Shown here piece by piece: positions 1 through 10,755 of a stretch of 64,000 bases of DNA; within the stretch, counting starts at the first letter, position 1; each line of letters opens with the position of its first letter. The translations under genes were made by a program, and so were the position numbers. The notes under the pieces are model-generated. The model searched no databases, was not told the DNA's origin, and was given only the letters and a program-made list of their open reading frames with translations. Source of the DNA: Symbiodinium kawagutii (Eukaryota; Sar; Dinophyceae; Suessiales; Symbiodiniaceae); the NCBI GenBank assembly GCA_009767595.1, contig VSDK01012849.1, positions 99,232 to 163,231 on the forward strand, given 5' to 3'.

Positions 1-373
1 TGGGGGGTGGGAGGGGCTGGGGAAGCCGATGCTTCCACAAGGAAATGCCCGGGGGTCACCGGACGAGTCCGGAGATGTGGTACTGTGAGTGATGAGCGGA
101 TTTCGAGATAGGCACAGGATGCTGTGAACTCCGAAGGGATGAGGATAGGAATCTGACTGTGTAGACCACAGCTGGCCAGGTCTTGTGCCAAAGTTCGCGG
201 GGCATTTGAAGGTATCCAAAAATGGTCCCATCAAGTGGCGAGTTTCCGAATCAAAGATGATGAGGTCATCATTGTGGGGCGCCTACTGGCTACAGATACC
301 CCGCATGTTGGCTACAGATTGGCTATAGATCGCCCAGGCTCCACACGTACCTGGCTACCGCTTGGGGCCCCAG

Positions 374-469
374 GAAATGTTGCAGCTCCAAAAAGAGGCT
401 CTCGGCAGCAGCTATGCTCACCAGCGCCTGCTGCACACCAGGGGTGATCTGCGTCATGGAGGATGGGTT
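374..469 (+). CDS. candidate exon (unknown protein)
   Basis: A GC-richer island that starts after AG|G at 372-373 reads EMLQLQKEALGSSYAHQRLL and continues open to a possible TT|GTGAAA donor. Leu/Gln/Glu-rich, helix-like composition. No domain recognised. Other frames are also partly open, so frame and 3' end are uncertain. Confidence 0.35.
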
Positions 470-1631
470 GTGAAAGAATCCGAGTGGATATTAAAAAATG
501 AAATAAAGAATCTAGTGATTGAAAATCCATGAAGATATTATCCACCAGGAGTGAATGAATCCTTGATGGAAGAAAAGAATCGCTTCATGGATAAAGAATC
601 GTTTTTGCATTGAACAATGGGTAAATTTATCCTAGTGGAGATATTCATTTCCATGCTAGGTGGACAAAAGTAGTAACTAGTGATATGGACCTTTGAGTGG
701 GATTGCCAGGATTCGGGTTCTGGATGGTTCTGGGTACTCTATGGTAATCTTGTATTCTCAACCCTACCCAACCAAGCAGCGCATATGATGAATTTGAGGG
801 TGCTCCGGGGTGGCTGCTGCCGCTGCACATTTTTTATTGGGATCAACTGACTTTTCCACTAGGGATCATGGTCAAGTAATAATAAGTTCCGGGCAGCACA
901 TAGCAATAGCCAATAAGCGGTCAGTTCCAAGTCTGTGATTAGGAAGTGCGAAGTAGAAATTAGTGACCAGGAATTCACAAATGACAGATAAGAAGTATCG
1001 AGTGCCATTCGGATAGTTCAGAAGTAGCAGTCGCAGCCAGTGAGTAGGAAGGAGTATATAAGTTTGGTAAGTAGAAACCATTCATGTAGTAAATGTAAGC
1101 AGTAGTGAGATATAGTAAGTAGATACCATGGAAATAGATCTGTTCGGTAGCTCAACACTGCAGGTGGGACAAGCAGTAGCCCAGTAGCTCGAGAGCTGAG
1201 CTGTCTCAGAGCTGTCTCATGTTTGGAAACACCTGGCTGGGGTCTCCATGGCTAAAGTCCGAGCCTGGCTGAGTTTAAACTCTCGGTTTGGTTTCTGCTG
1301 GTGCAATCGTTTAAGGGTTGTTGGTAGAAGCTTCACCAAGATATGTTTGTATAAGCATGACTAATCATCACGGAAATTGACCCTTTGTATTACTATGAGT
1401 AACCATAATATGAACTAAAGGTGCTGACCAAGTATAACCATGAACAACCATGAGGTTGATTGTTGTCGCTTGTTGTCTATCCTGCTATGTGTCCTTCTGT
1501 ATGGGCAGCACGAGTGCCCCCCATGGCACTATGGCACAGCGAACACAGCCTCCAAAGATTGTTTCTGGTGTCGACTCATGGAAATCTAGATGATGATCGT
1601 TGACAAAGACAACATCGGACCACCACTACAG
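470..1631. other. no gene or repeat family recognised
   Basis: AT-rich sequence with only short chance reading frames on either strand. I see no member of the inverted-repeat families found elsewhere in the window. Confidence 0.5.
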
Positions 1632-1833
1632 GTACATCTACGGCTGCCATCCCGGCCCCCCAACTTCCCTATCCTGTTCACTGCCCATGGGGTTTCTGTT
1701 CATCTCGGTCTGCGACCGCTGTGTGGTGCTCTATGTTCGAGTGCTCGACCAGGCTCAAGGAAGCGGTGACGAGGAGGTGCAGAAGGAAGATCTCGTGGCT
1801 TGGCTGCGGATGTCAGCGATCTCCCTGGGATGA
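1632..1833 (+). CDS. candidate 3'-terminal exon (unknown protein)
   Basis: It follows CTACAG|G and stays open for 67 codons to a TGA. It contains a hydrophobic stretch (FLFISVCDRCVVLYVRVL) and then an acidic tail with GDEEVQKEDLVAWLRMS. The third-position GC of the second half is clearly above the surroundings. An alternative frame that ends at an AAG|GTAACG donor at about 1841 is also open over its last 20 codons, so the terminal reading is not certain. No family recognised. Confidence 0.4.
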
Positions 1834-2218
1834 GTCCCAAGGTAACGAGCCCAGAGAACCAACCACGAAGCAAGCTGTTGGGTGTTGATGGTTCGGGTGA
1901 TAGCAACGGTGAATCACGGGTGTCAACTCATCATTTTTTCGGTGAAGTATACACTTGGTCGTTCTGTGGCTTGCAACGGATGGTTCATGGTCAATTACTT
2001 TCAAGATACCCCGGTGATGGTATCATCTCGATTGTATAATCGATGCTTCACCACTTCTTTCCATCAATTCACCTGAACAATTGCAGTCGAAATGAACAAC
2101 CATGATCAACCATCATCAACTACTATGAACAATTGCCAACCATTAACTATCATAATTTCCCATGATCAACCACTATTGACCATGATGGTCACTATCATCA
2201 ACATATTATTCACCACTA

Positions 2219-2326
2219 TAAACCATTACCCAGTGGCTCCATGTATGGCTTATTTGCATACATTTACCTTTAAAATGACCCAAATGTAGGTAAATATACC
2301 ATACATGGAGAATATGGGTTATAAAC
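2219..2326. mobile_element. family H palindromic inverted-repeat element
   Basis: Arms CTCCATGTATGG (about 2237-2248) and CCATACATGGAG (about 2299-2310) are perfect inverted copies. The pairing extends outward with mismatches (AACCATTACCC against GGGTTATAAACC) and inward through CATTTACCTTT/GTAGGTAAAT. MITE-like or cruciform-forming. No second copy seen in the window. Confidence 0.5.
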
Positions 2327-2354
2327 CACTCCTATTAACCACCATCAGCGCCAG

Positions 2355-2545
2355 GGTTACCACCCATGTTCAACCTGACGCCACGATGGACATGGACGTT
2401 CGACGTGAGCACCGCCACGAGGTGGTCGTCGTGAAGCCCCAAAGGCGGCTTTTCGGGCGCATCTGCTGGGTGGTCTACGTAGGCGCGACAGCTGCTGGTG
2501 GGGCCGCTGGTGGGACCGCTGGTGAGGCGGGCATCTTGGGCACCG
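2355..2545 (+). CDS. candidate exon ending at a family D element
   Basis: Starts after CGCCAG|G and reads VTTHVQPDATMDMDVRREHR, then a Val-rich and Arg-rich part, a hydrophobic ICWVVYVGATAAGGAAGG stretch (possible membrane segment) and GEAGILGTG. The frame stays open up to CACCGG|GTCAAG, where the D element begins. An internal GCTG|GTGAGG at about 2521 is an alternative donor. High GC against AT-rich flanks. No domain recognised. Confidence 0.45.
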
Positions 2546-2659
2546 GGTCAAGCAGTGAAGCAACCAACCAATGGGTAATGGTTAGTAATAGGGGATAATA
2601 AATGGTTGGTAATAGGGGATAATGACTAGCAATTCGAGGGGATATACCAGCTACATATA
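2541..2659 (+). mobile_element. family D element (left arm joined to A)
   Basis: Starts GGGTCAAGCAGTGAAG and ends GGGGATATACCAGCTA directly against the next family A element. Internal ATGGTTAGTAATAGGGGATAAT-like units are partly duplicated. Confidence 0.55.
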
Positions 2660-2775
2660 TGGCTATGGGTCAACATTAATCAAGTAATGGGTGATGATGA
2701 TCAACAAAACTATAGGGAAAACTTGCTGGTGATGGGGGAACCAGGGGGACTAGCCGGGTGAACTGACCCATAGCT
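2660..2775 (+). mobile_element. family A inverted-repeat element
   Basis: Left end TGGCTATGGGTCA, right end TGACCCATAGCT, with the family core GGGGGAACCAGGGGGAC inside. 116 bp, noncoding. Confidence 0.75.
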
Positions 2776-2899
2776 GTTTGATGGTGGTTGATGTTGGTGG
2801 ATCTTCGTTGATGTTGGTAAGCATAGATCACCCCGGCCTGGCTTGGACTTTAAACTATTCTTAGACCATTTGCGTGGGTAAAAATGATAACGGTCAGCA

Positions 2900-3014
2900 G
2901 GCTATGGGTCAATATGAACCACCAAATAATGGGGGATAATTGACCAACCAATAATAAGGAAAACAATGGTTAATGATAGGGGAACCAGGGGTACGGGGTT
3001 TTGACCCACAGCCA
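2900..3014 (+). mobile_element. family A inverted-repeat element
   Basis: GGCTATGGGTCA at the left, TGACCCACAGCCA at the right, core GGGGAACCAGGGGTAC. 115 bp. Confidence 0.8.
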
Positions 3015-3103
3015 GCAATGATAAAGGTTAGTACTCGTTACTCATGATTTGTCGTTGATGGCAGCAGTAGTGAGTAGGAATGCTTTAACATTTTTGACAA
3101 CCA

Positions 3104-3228
3104 ACTACCCTCTGGCAAACTGACATGGCAATGGACAATTTGCCATTTTATTTTGTTGGGAAAGCCCTGGAGAATCATCCATTTACGGTGGATTTTCCAT
3201 TGCCATGTTAGGCTACCAGAGGGTAACT
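3104..3228. mobile_element. family F inverted-repeat element
   Basis: About 35 bp imperfect terminal inverted repeats. The left arm contains TACCCTCTGG and TGACATGGCAATGGA; the right arm contains TTTTCCATTGCCATGTTA and CCAGAGGGTAA. A possible single-arm relic lies near 61146 (TTTGCCAGAGGGAAA). Confidence 0.65.
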
Positions 3229-3728
3229 AGCGAACCAACCAGCCTACTTACCCACTAACCTGGTCTTCGCGCTAGCTGCGAGTTCAGGCTCGGCATCCCT
3301 TGGGAATCTCGATGTTCTAATGGTGAGTTTGGGCCCATGACGTCCAAACCCAGACATATGCCGTCTATAGGATCAGCCGAGGGGTATCAGCTCTTTCAGT
3401 TCGAGCTCTTATGTCCAAGTGGAGCAGAAGTCTTGAATCCGAATGTGGAAGAAACACATTTAAGTCGTCACTCTTATGCTCCTCCATGTTACATCATGGA
3501 AGAACGAGCACAAGTGGACATCATGGATATGCCGATGCACGGATTCACCGGTTGCCGGCGCTTTCCATGTGCCATCTGCTCCTATCCTTGGGTACAGGCA
3601 TGACGTGTCCTAAAGAGTTCCTGGAGTGCACCAGCGCTGACCAGAGTTCTTAGTCCTTAGAATCGATCGATCATTGTGATCAACAACTTTTTCACCATCT
3701 ATTGTGATTAAGCTGAGTTATTTGTTGA

Positions 3729-3822
3729 CTATAGCTTGAGAAAACCCCGTAATTAATGCTTATAACGTCCCCCCAAACCTAGAAAAACGTTATAAGCATT
3801 ACAGGCTTCTCCCAAACTATAG
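3729..3822. mobile_element. family G hairpin element
   Basis: The inner arms TAATGCTTATAACGT and ACGTTATAAGCATTA are perfect inverted copies around a short C/A-rich loop. Outer arms CTATAGCTTGAGAAAACC and GGCTTCTCCCAAACTATAG pair with mismatches. This is an almost fully foldable 94 bp unit. Confidence 0.6.
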
Positions 3823-4033
3823 CCATCACTAGAACCACTATAATAACCATTACCAGAGCCATCAAGTCCTGCCCCACGGGGCCTCACGCCTGCGACGCGC
3901 GCGCTTCAGATGAATCCTCGTTGGAGGTCTTGCCCATCCAGGAGAGCTGATCTGGTGGTGGGTTGGTGTTCTTTGAAAAGGTGTATAGTAATTAATGGCA
4001 TTTGGACAAGGCTATAATTGATATTGTATATGA

Positions 4034-4124
4034 GTCTTTCTCAAACAGGGGTATCCCCAAATCATGCGACATTAGTCGTTTACAGTAATAAACCAAACAT
4101 TTTTTGGCCTGTTGCGTGAGCAAA
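4034..4124 (+). mobile_element. degenerate family B element
   Basis: The left part (TCTTTCTCAAACAGGGGTATCCCCAAATCAT in pieces) and the interior CAGTAATAAACCAAACATTTTT match family B. The right terminal repeat is badly decayed. Confidence 0.4.
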
Positions 4125-4586
4125 ATGGTTTTTCGGGCAGTGTTGGGCTCGCTCGGCACATGGCGGTTCACATTCCAAGCTCAACAGCCAGCAACTGATG
4201 TGAAGAAGCGGCTTTCCACTTGGAGGTTTCTCAGTCTGGGGCATCTTGGGCCCCATCTTCGGCTCCATCTTAGGCTCCATCTTAGGCTCCATCTTGGCCC
4301 ATCTCAGCACCTAAAATCGCTGGAAAAAACCCAAAGACCGACGGGGGTGGGCAGTTCGGAAGCCGCCCAGGACGTTGAACTCTGCGGCAGCGACCTGTCG
4401 GTGGATCTGCGGTTTGGACGAAAACGCCAACCAGGCGAGCCCAGCTGGGGTTCGTTCGATGGTTGGACCGATGGAGTTCATGGTCAGTGGTTTTCGGTGG
4501 TTCATGATGCTGTTTCTATAGTGGTTCATGGACTGACCATTGATGTTTCTATAGTGGTCATGGTGAATGATGCTGTTGATATGTAG
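4104..4586 (+). CDS. open frame with 12-bp tandem repeat, possible exon
   Basis: A 160-codon open frame. Residues about 50-65 are the tandem LRLH unit encoded by a 12-bp repeat. The part after the repeat (SSEAAQDVELCGSDLSVDLR, then a Trp/Gly-rich stretch) is GC-rich and protein-like, so a real exon may cover about 4340-4480. The first codons overlap a decayed family B element and the last 40 codons run into ATGGTT-rich intergenic repeat, so the full frame is unlikely to be one protein. No domain recognised. Confidence 0.25.
   Translation: MACCVSKMVFRAVLGSLGTWRFTFQAQQPATDVKKRLSTWRFLSLGHLGPHLRLHLRLHLRLHLGPSQHLKSLEKTQRPTGVGSSEAAQDVELCGSDLSVDLRFGRKRQPGEPSWGSFDGWTDGVHGQWFSVVHDAVSIVVHGLTIDVSIVVMVNDAVDM
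4248..4298. repeat. 12-bp tandem repeat
   Basis: About four copies of the unit GGCTCCATCTTA, the last ones degenerate. Confidence 0.8.
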
Positions 4587-5603
4587 TCATGGTTAATGCA
4601 ATCGATACTACTAAATGGTGGTTAATGATAGGCAATCATGGCTCGTTAATCATGGTTGATGATGGTTGACATCCACCAACTCTGGTCGGTCAAGTCAGTT
4701 TGAAGCCCATGCAACCAGGGCACAGGTTTTTGCAAACCCTGTACGACAATCATTGCAGGCTCTCAGGAGCTTGGGATGATCCAAAAAATTGGCCTACCAA
4801 AGCCTTGATATCGTCGCATATTTTGAGAAACTTCCGTATATTTGTGATATTGTTGAATGGAGTATAAGAAAGGCAAAATATACCATGATTGTTTCTCTGT
4901 ACCAGGACAGCATTTTGCACATGCAATGTAGTCATGTGAATCATGTCTATCAATGCAGTGGTGGCAGTATCGCCGCTGCGGCAGTGGTTTCACGTCCTGG
5001 CATCAGAAAGAAGATCAAACTAAGTGAACTCAGCCATTCTTCAGCATTATTAGTGGTTCCAACCCTTATCATAACCCACAAAAGCTCTATTAGTGGTAAT
5101 CGATAAGGGTAGTATTATATAGTGGCTATAACCTGATGATAATTTGTTTTTCCTTGAATCCCAGCATGCCGGGTGATGCATTCTTAGTTTACCTGTTACC
5201 TCGCTCAGAAGTTTTCACGCAACACTTCCACCACTTCGTGTACACGTCCGAAAGTGGTTTCATGAGATGGAAAATGCATGTGGTTCATGAGGTTTTCTGC
5301 AATGTTCAGAAGCATTTTCCGCAACATCCAATACAAGCGAAGAACAATTCACAGTCAATTGATCCAATCTGACTATCGATAATCCAATCTGGAGTTATTG
5401 GTGGGAATTCGTGGGAATTGTTATTGGCTTACAATGATGATTGGTTATTTCAAATGCTAAAATCATGGAGATCTCCAGTGGGTTACCAGTTTCTGCACAG
5501 CAAGGATGCCACATGATGCCGACCAACTGATGGGTGTGCTATGCCCAGTGTTATAAAGACCTTGTGCCCCGCCGGGACCGAAAAAAACTTTCGGCACCGC
5601 CAG

Positions 5604-5699
5604 ATTTGGGCAATCGAGACCCGCAGGTGCGGAATGGGAAGGGCAGGGAAGGACCGCACTGGAAACACGAGCTTCGCTGAGCTTCATGTGGCGAGCTGG
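5604..5699 (+). CDS. candidate exon abutting a family A element
   Basis: After CCGCCAG the frame reads IWAIETRRCGMGRAGKDRTG and then NTSFAELHVASW, exactly 32 codons, ending at TGG|GTCAAT, which is the left end of the family A element that follows. Basic composition. No family recognised. Confidence 0.45.
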
Positions 5700-5805
5700 G
5701 TCAATATTAACCAACCAATAATGGCTTATAATGACCAATCAACAATAAGGGAAACTATGGTTAATGATAGGGGAACCAGGGGTACAGGGTTTTGACCCAT
5801 ACCCA
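5689..5805 (+). mobile_element. family A inverted-repeat element
   Basis: Left end TGGCGAGCTGGGTCA variant, core GGGGAACCAGGGGTAC, right end TGACCCATACCCA. It directly follows a coding island; its GG|GTCA could act as that exon's splice donor. Confidence 0.75.
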
Positions 5806-6350
5806 TGTCTATTCTTGGCGTGATGTTCCTTCACCCTTTTTGGGGATGATGATATTTTCGTTCGCTTTTCTTTCTTCAGATCTTTATTTTCATCATCTCC
5901 ACATGATTATCATCTTCTTTCTTCAGCTCGTCAGCAGATTGGACGCCAGTTGCATGCTTCGGTCACATTACATGAATGGCCAGCAGCTGTGGCACCCCCA
6001 AACAACTATGGCCTTCCAAAGAGGTTCGGGGGAGGTGCTTAGCGCGAATGCCTTGGAACTGGCGTTGTTCCGGAAAATGGGTCGCCTTGGAATGGCCTTG
6101 TTTGGATTTCACCACTGGAAGTCAATCGGTTTACACCGAATCATTTGAATCTTAAATCTGTTTTACGTATTAGAGTCTCTATATGTCCAAATACCATATG
6201 TATCGATTTAAAGACAATTAGTCCATGTCATTGTTTGGGCATATATTTACTGTACAATACTGCTCTTCTTGCTTAAGCCACAACTATTGGTTGGTCACGT
6301 TCCAATGTCTGGTCAGGACGTCCACACTTGTTTGATTCCGTGTGTCTATA

Positions 6351-6452
6351 TGGGTTGTTCTTAAAATAGGGGTACCGCTATATCATCCTTTGTAAACCAT
6401 CTATATTTATAAACCAACCCTTTTTTGGGTCCCCTATGACTTGAGAAACACC
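6351..6452 (+). mobile_element. family B inverted-repeat element
   Basis: TTCTTAAAATAGGGGTACC at the left and GTCCCCTATGACTTGAGAAA at the right, with the interior ATTTATAAACCAACCC. Flanked by CTATAT/TATATA, compatible with a TA-type target. Confidence 0.65.
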
Positions 6453-6470
6453 TATATATGTTTGTGTGAC

Positions 6471-6779
6471 AACGTGTCAGCCCGTGAAACTGAAGCTTGG
6501 TGCCCCCAACAGAGAAGCCCAGGTTCCACAACGCCGCGGCAGGCGATCAAACGTCAGGATGTCTTGAAGCTGCCATGGCCTGCACTCCGAGAAGTTCCCA
6601 AGCCGATGACAGAGCCTGGTCGTTCAACGGCGCGAGCACAGGGCTGTGGTGGTGCATGGCATGGCTCAGTCACTTCGAGGATAGGAATCACTGGAGTTGA
6701 TGAGGGAATGGGAATCAACCTCGGAAAAGCCTGTCTTTGGTGGTTAAAACAAGGGTTTTCCAGGTCGAGTTTCTCATGA
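6471..6779 (+). CDS. open frame, possible exon
   Basis: A frame open from 6441 to a TGA at 6779. The GC-rich part (about 6475-6660) reads VSARETEAWCPQQRSPGSTT, then a Lys/Arg/Pro-rich stretch with KLPWPALREVPKPMTEPGRS. No clear AG|G start was identified. The second half overlaps a 141-codon minus-strand frame, and which strand is real is unresolved. Confidence 0.3.
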   Translation, partial: NVSARETEAWCPQQRSPGSTTPRQAIKRQDVLKLPWPALREVPKPMTEPGRSTARAQGCGGAWHGSVTSRIGITGVDEGMGINLGKACLWWLKQGFSRSSFS

Positions 6780-7616
6780 AATAGCCCAGTGAAAGGCTTG
6801 GGGGTTTGTGAAGATGGGAAGCCACATAATGGAGGTACTGTGGATCGTTTGAGCCATGCAGGCAATCGTCGTTTCTCGCCAAGATTTACGATTTCGGGGT
6901 GATTGAGGGGCACGAGTACTGTGGGTTTCAGGAAGGCTTCACAGTCATTGCTTACTCCTTGTGGGAATACCAGTTTCAAACCGAAGAGCTGATATCATGA
7001 TTTCCCATAACTACATATCCCCATGGTACGCACTGTATCAATGCCCCAGTCCGTGAATCCTTTTGTTCAAGACGAATTGGCGGGAAAAACATGTAAAGAC
7101 AATGTCACTGATCCAGTTGATGGTGGACACTCTCAAAACATTTTTTCCAGCTGTGATTTCCCGTGAACCGTTCACCACTCCTATATCATCATGTTTAACA
7201 GGGAAGCCATCAAGTTGACAGTGCACTTCTTTGGAGGTGTGATATCAGTGGTTCAAAAAATTGGCTTTAAACAGCACCAATCATGTGCCCGCAGTAGTAG
7301 CAAGGATGCCTAGCGAAGAGACACTACGTTGGCATGGGAAGCGACGTAGATTTATAGCTTTCGTTGTCATCTTGATGCAGACATAGGCTTCTTATGTGAC
7401 GGGCGCAAGTATCAGCAAAAGCGTTGGCTATTGAAAAGCACTGGTGCCTTTGCTCGGTAGCAGGGGTAGCTAATCTATGGTTGCTGAGGAACAGTATGGG
7501 GTAGGGACGTTTTCATGCTGCGAAGGGTGGGGTCAGCGGTCAAACCCAAAAGCACAAAACGTACATGTAGAAGCATATGATATCATATAATATCATATAA
7601 TATTGTTATGATATAG
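6780..7616. other. no gene recognised
   Basis: Mixed-composition DNA with short frames only. A small TATCATATAATATCATATAA tract lies just before the family C element at 7617. Confidence 0.5.
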
Positions 7617-7710
7617 CTGGTTGCTGATTTCAAACAATTCTATTTTCCCTACTATTGCCAAATTGGTCGGTTGACTAGCAGTTTTCATAGGGGTTGAAAC
7701 CACCAACCAG
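7617..7710 (+). mobile_element. family C inverted-repeat element
   Basis: CTGGTTGCTGATTTCAA at the left, TTGAAACCACCAACCAG at the right, interior TATTTTCCCTACTATT and GGTCGGTTGACTAGC. 94 bp. The ends carry GT (left) and AG (right). Confidence 0.75.
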
Positions 7711-8730
7711 ATAGACATGCTATTTCGACCTACCACATTCGCATCAACAGGTAAAATTCTGAAGCGAAACTGTCCTCAGCGCTCAGGAGCAACATCTCAT
7801 TCAACAGGTGCCGAGGGAATTGAATGGTCATCAGCAGCAGCGTCCATGTTGTCTACATGGTGTTTATCATCCTTTTTGAGCCACCTTCGACCAATGTGGC
7901 TAATTCAGGAATGTTGTCAATTGTCCACCATGTTGTCTTCATGGTAAGATCATATTCCTTGTTGTGCTAGATGTCAAATATATCTTTGCGTCTTTTGTTT
8001 AATAAGAAACGCACGCATGCCTGTGAAATCCACCACAACGGAAACCACAATAGGATCTTCTAAGAATCTTCTAGCTTTCAGGCTTCAGGGAGAATCATCA
8101 ATGCTTGAATGGCCTAGAGAAACACATGGCAAGTGTGCGTGTCCGCTGTGAGGTAATGGATTACCTTTTTGGTAGAACCAAACATACCTCTTCCATTCAT
8201 TTTTCAGACGTGCCCATGAAAGGTACAGGGTACCGCCACCGAGGGTGCATGTAGGCAGTTTTTGTTGCCGGCCACAAAGGGCAGACCATCCAGGTATTGC
8301 TTGGTTGATTTCCTCGGTTGATTTCCTCTTGATGTTATCCTAGAATGACTAGGCACTGGTTCCATGTGGTTCCCCAGAAGTCACACCCTTCCGCAATCAG
8401 AGCGAATGATTCGACCTACATTAGGTGCCCCACATGCGAATGGTTTCCAGCCATGTTTCCCCACGGCTGAAATCAACAGAGATGGCTCCCTGTACCGCTG
8501 GTGAGATCACAAATACGCTGAAAAATATTGCGCACACATCTCTAAATTCCACAATGATGTATCATGATGCATTATCTATATATAGATGTATATATATACA
8601 CAATATATCATATACAAGATAAAAACATAAACGCATTGCTGATTCACAGACAGACATCATTCAGGTGGCATGACTTTCATCGAAGAAAGTTCTTCTGATG
8701 TGTCACCTGGCGTCGCCGGCATCGCGGGAG
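7711..8730. other. no gene recognised
   Basis: A 76-codon frame at 7717-7947 and a 65-codon frame at 8425-8622 have no coding-like composition. TATATA-rich tract at about 8575-8610. Confidence 0.45.
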
Positions 8731-8792
8731 GACTGGGAGAAGCACTCGAACAAGCGCTTCAGCCCTGGTCGTGCCCTGGGCCATGGCCTGTG
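8731..8792 (+). CDS. candidate exon (unknown protein)
   Basis: CGGGAG|G acceptor, then DWEKHSNKRFSPGRALGHGL in a GC-rich 62 bp island, ending at CTGTG|GTGAAGC. Size, codon composition and both borders are exon-like. Confidence 0.45.
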
Positions 8793-8802
8793 GTGAAGCA
8801 AG

Positions 8803-8899
8803 CTGTTGAGTGACCATGGTGAAGCTGAAGCCATTGAGAAACCATGGTCACTCAACGGTGAAAACCCTGGTGAAAACCATGGTGAAAACCAGTGTGAAC
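8803..8899. repeat. short tandem repeat, CCATGGTGAAAA-type units
   Basis: Irregular 9-12 bp units (CCATGGTGAAGC, CCTGGTGAAAA, CCATGGTGAAAA) directly behind the exon candidate. Confidence 0.6.
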
Positions 8900-9573
8900 C
8901 GGAAACATGTCTTTCTTTCTGGGCACCATTCGGGACCATTATCACTAGTTAATTGAAAATTATACTTGAGCAAACATGGTTCACGCTACATTGAAGACAA
9001 AGACAGCCTGTTAGCAAACAAAAATGGATACTGCATGCAGTCAATAAGCAATGGAATCATGTTAGAACAAACGTGCATAGGTAGCCGGCGAACCTATAGG
9101 ATGTAAGAAAGCCATGGGATAGTTCCTACCAAGAATGGAATCCAAATGAACAATCAATCGCGATAGAACCAAGTAGAGATGGAACAGAAGCCGCCAACAT
9201 GGTGTAGGCAGAGGCCATAGCTGACAGAACCAAGCAACAGGGAAATATGGCTCTTATAAAAAGATAGCCCATTGGCATCATATCATATCCATAGCTAACA
9301 GAACCACAAAACAGGCATTACATACCCACAAGAAATGAATTGTCAATGGGCTCTTATGACAACTGTCGAAGGCGGTTCATAATGGGCAACTCCGAGGGCT
9401 GCCTGACAATCCATGTCCGTTACTGGTTGATCGATTGGATCGTATGCAGTGGCATAGCGGGGCAGGTAAATACACAAAATTTGTGGAACAACATTCGTTG
9501 GTACATTACTGGGGGTTTATCCGTTGAATTGGGATGGTCATTGAACATGAGTTTGAATAGATACTCAACTTGT
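8900..9573. other. no gene recognised
   Basis: AT-rich, with short chance frames only and no family A-D element seen. Confidence 0.5.
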
Positions 9574-9672
9574 ACTGGTTGGTGGTTTGATTGACATTCT
9601 TTTTTTACCTAGTATCAGCATATGATTGGTTGGTTGACTTCTATTTTTCATGACGGGGTGGTGACCAAACAG
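9574..9672 (+). mobile_element. diverged family C element
   Basis: Left end CTGGTTGGTGGTTTGA, interior TTACCTAGTATCA and GGTTGGTTGACTTCTAT, right end GGTGGTGACCAAACAG. The right arm is decayed. Confidence 0.55.
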
Positions 9673-9880
9673 CAGGGGTGATAACCAACAATCGGGGATA
9701 AAATAATAGGGGACAATGATAATGATAATGACAGGGGATGATGATACACATAATAATAGTAATGATAATGATAATGATAAGAATAGGGGATAACAATGGC
9801 TAATAGATAGTAATTGCACCAAATGATCAACAGTCATGACACAATCGGGGATAAGAATAGGGTATAACAATGGCCAACAA
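9673..9880. repeat. degenerate ATGATA/GGGGATAA repeat tract
   Basis: Repeated GGGGATAA, AATGATAATGATA and TAACAATGGC motifs resemble the interior of families A and D, but without terminal arms. Confidence 0.5.
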
Positions 9881-9946
9881 CACCTAGGACCTAAACCCAC
9901 GACCATTCACCACTTGAAAGTCACGACCTTGGACTCCAGCTACCAG

Positions 9947-10114
9947 CGGTTTCGCGGAGGTTTGTACACCACGTGGCACGAGATGGATGGACAAAGCCGG
10001 CGCCGCTATCGACAGCTGGCCTCCCGCGCCGAAGAGGCGGGGGACGGTCAAGCGGTGGTTCAAGGCCTCGTCAGGGTGGCTTTGCTGTTGGAAATGAAGA
10101 ATCAAGGGCTTTAA
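9947..10114 (+). CDS. candidate exon, helical basic protein
   Basis: Follows CTACCAG and reads RFRGGLYTTWHEMDGQSRRR, then YRQLASRAEEAGDGQAVVQG and a hydrophobic VRVALLLEM, ending in TAA at 10112-10114. An internal donor CGTCAG|GGTGG is possible. Strongly coding-like in third-position GC and amino-acid pattern. Helix-rich. No family recognised. Confidence 0.5.
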   Translation, partial: RFRGGLYTTWHEMDGQSRRRYRQLASRAEEAGDGQAVVQGLVRVALLLEMKNQGL

Positions 10115-10733
10115 CATGCCTGGACCATTGATCTAAGGTTGAAGTTTGGCTTGAAATTCAGGATTTCCGTTGGTTCAGGGCCGATGTTTTCTCATTTTAG
10201 CGGCACCAGCAACAATGGCAGGGTCAAGAATCAAACCAGCTTGCTGAGGTTTGTGAATGCCAGCTATTACTCGTCATTGGTGGCGGTTGTTAATCACGGG
10301 GTTGATTATCACAAACTATAGTCAGCGCGAATGACAACCATCAACCACAAACATCCGAGTTCAGGGGAGGGTTGCCAACCACCACGAGTCGACTAACAAG
10401 TAGTAAGATTGCTGGGATTATTCAGGGAATTGATTGGAAAGCGGACGGTCCAGCTGATTGGATGCCTCCATGAAGTAGGCCGGGTCAAGCCCTTATGATG
10501 GGCCTTAGTAAGGGATGACATTGAGTATATAGAGGGAGAATAAGTGGTTGACCCTTGGAATTCAGTACATGTCAAACTCTAGTATCATTGACCCTTAGGG
10601 ATTAACCCTTAATTGTTACAATCCAGTGTTCAAAACTTTGACAGGTACTTGGCATCAAAACACTGCGCGGCTTGGTATTGACTAATCCATTTGACTCAGA
10701 ATTAGTTCATTTCTTTTGTTGGTTGGTTGCTTG
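10115..10733. other. no gene recognised upstream of the spliced-leader relic
   Basis: Short frames only. No SL-RNA-gene features were identified in this stretch. Confidence 0.45.
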
Positions 10734-10755
10734 TCCGTAGCCATTTTGGCTCAAG
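10734..10755 (+). other. relict dinoflagellate spliced-leader (DinoSL) sequence
   Basis: TCCGTAGCCATTTTGGCTCAAG is a perfect match to the 22-base spliced leader that dinoflagellates trans-splice onto nuclear mRNAs (DCCGTAGCCATTTTGGCTCAAG, D = A/G/T). The base after it is T, not the GT intron start of an SL RNA gene. It therefore marks the 5' end of an already spliced mRNA that was reverse-transcribed and reinserted, a process known for dinoflagellate genes. Confidence 0.9.
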
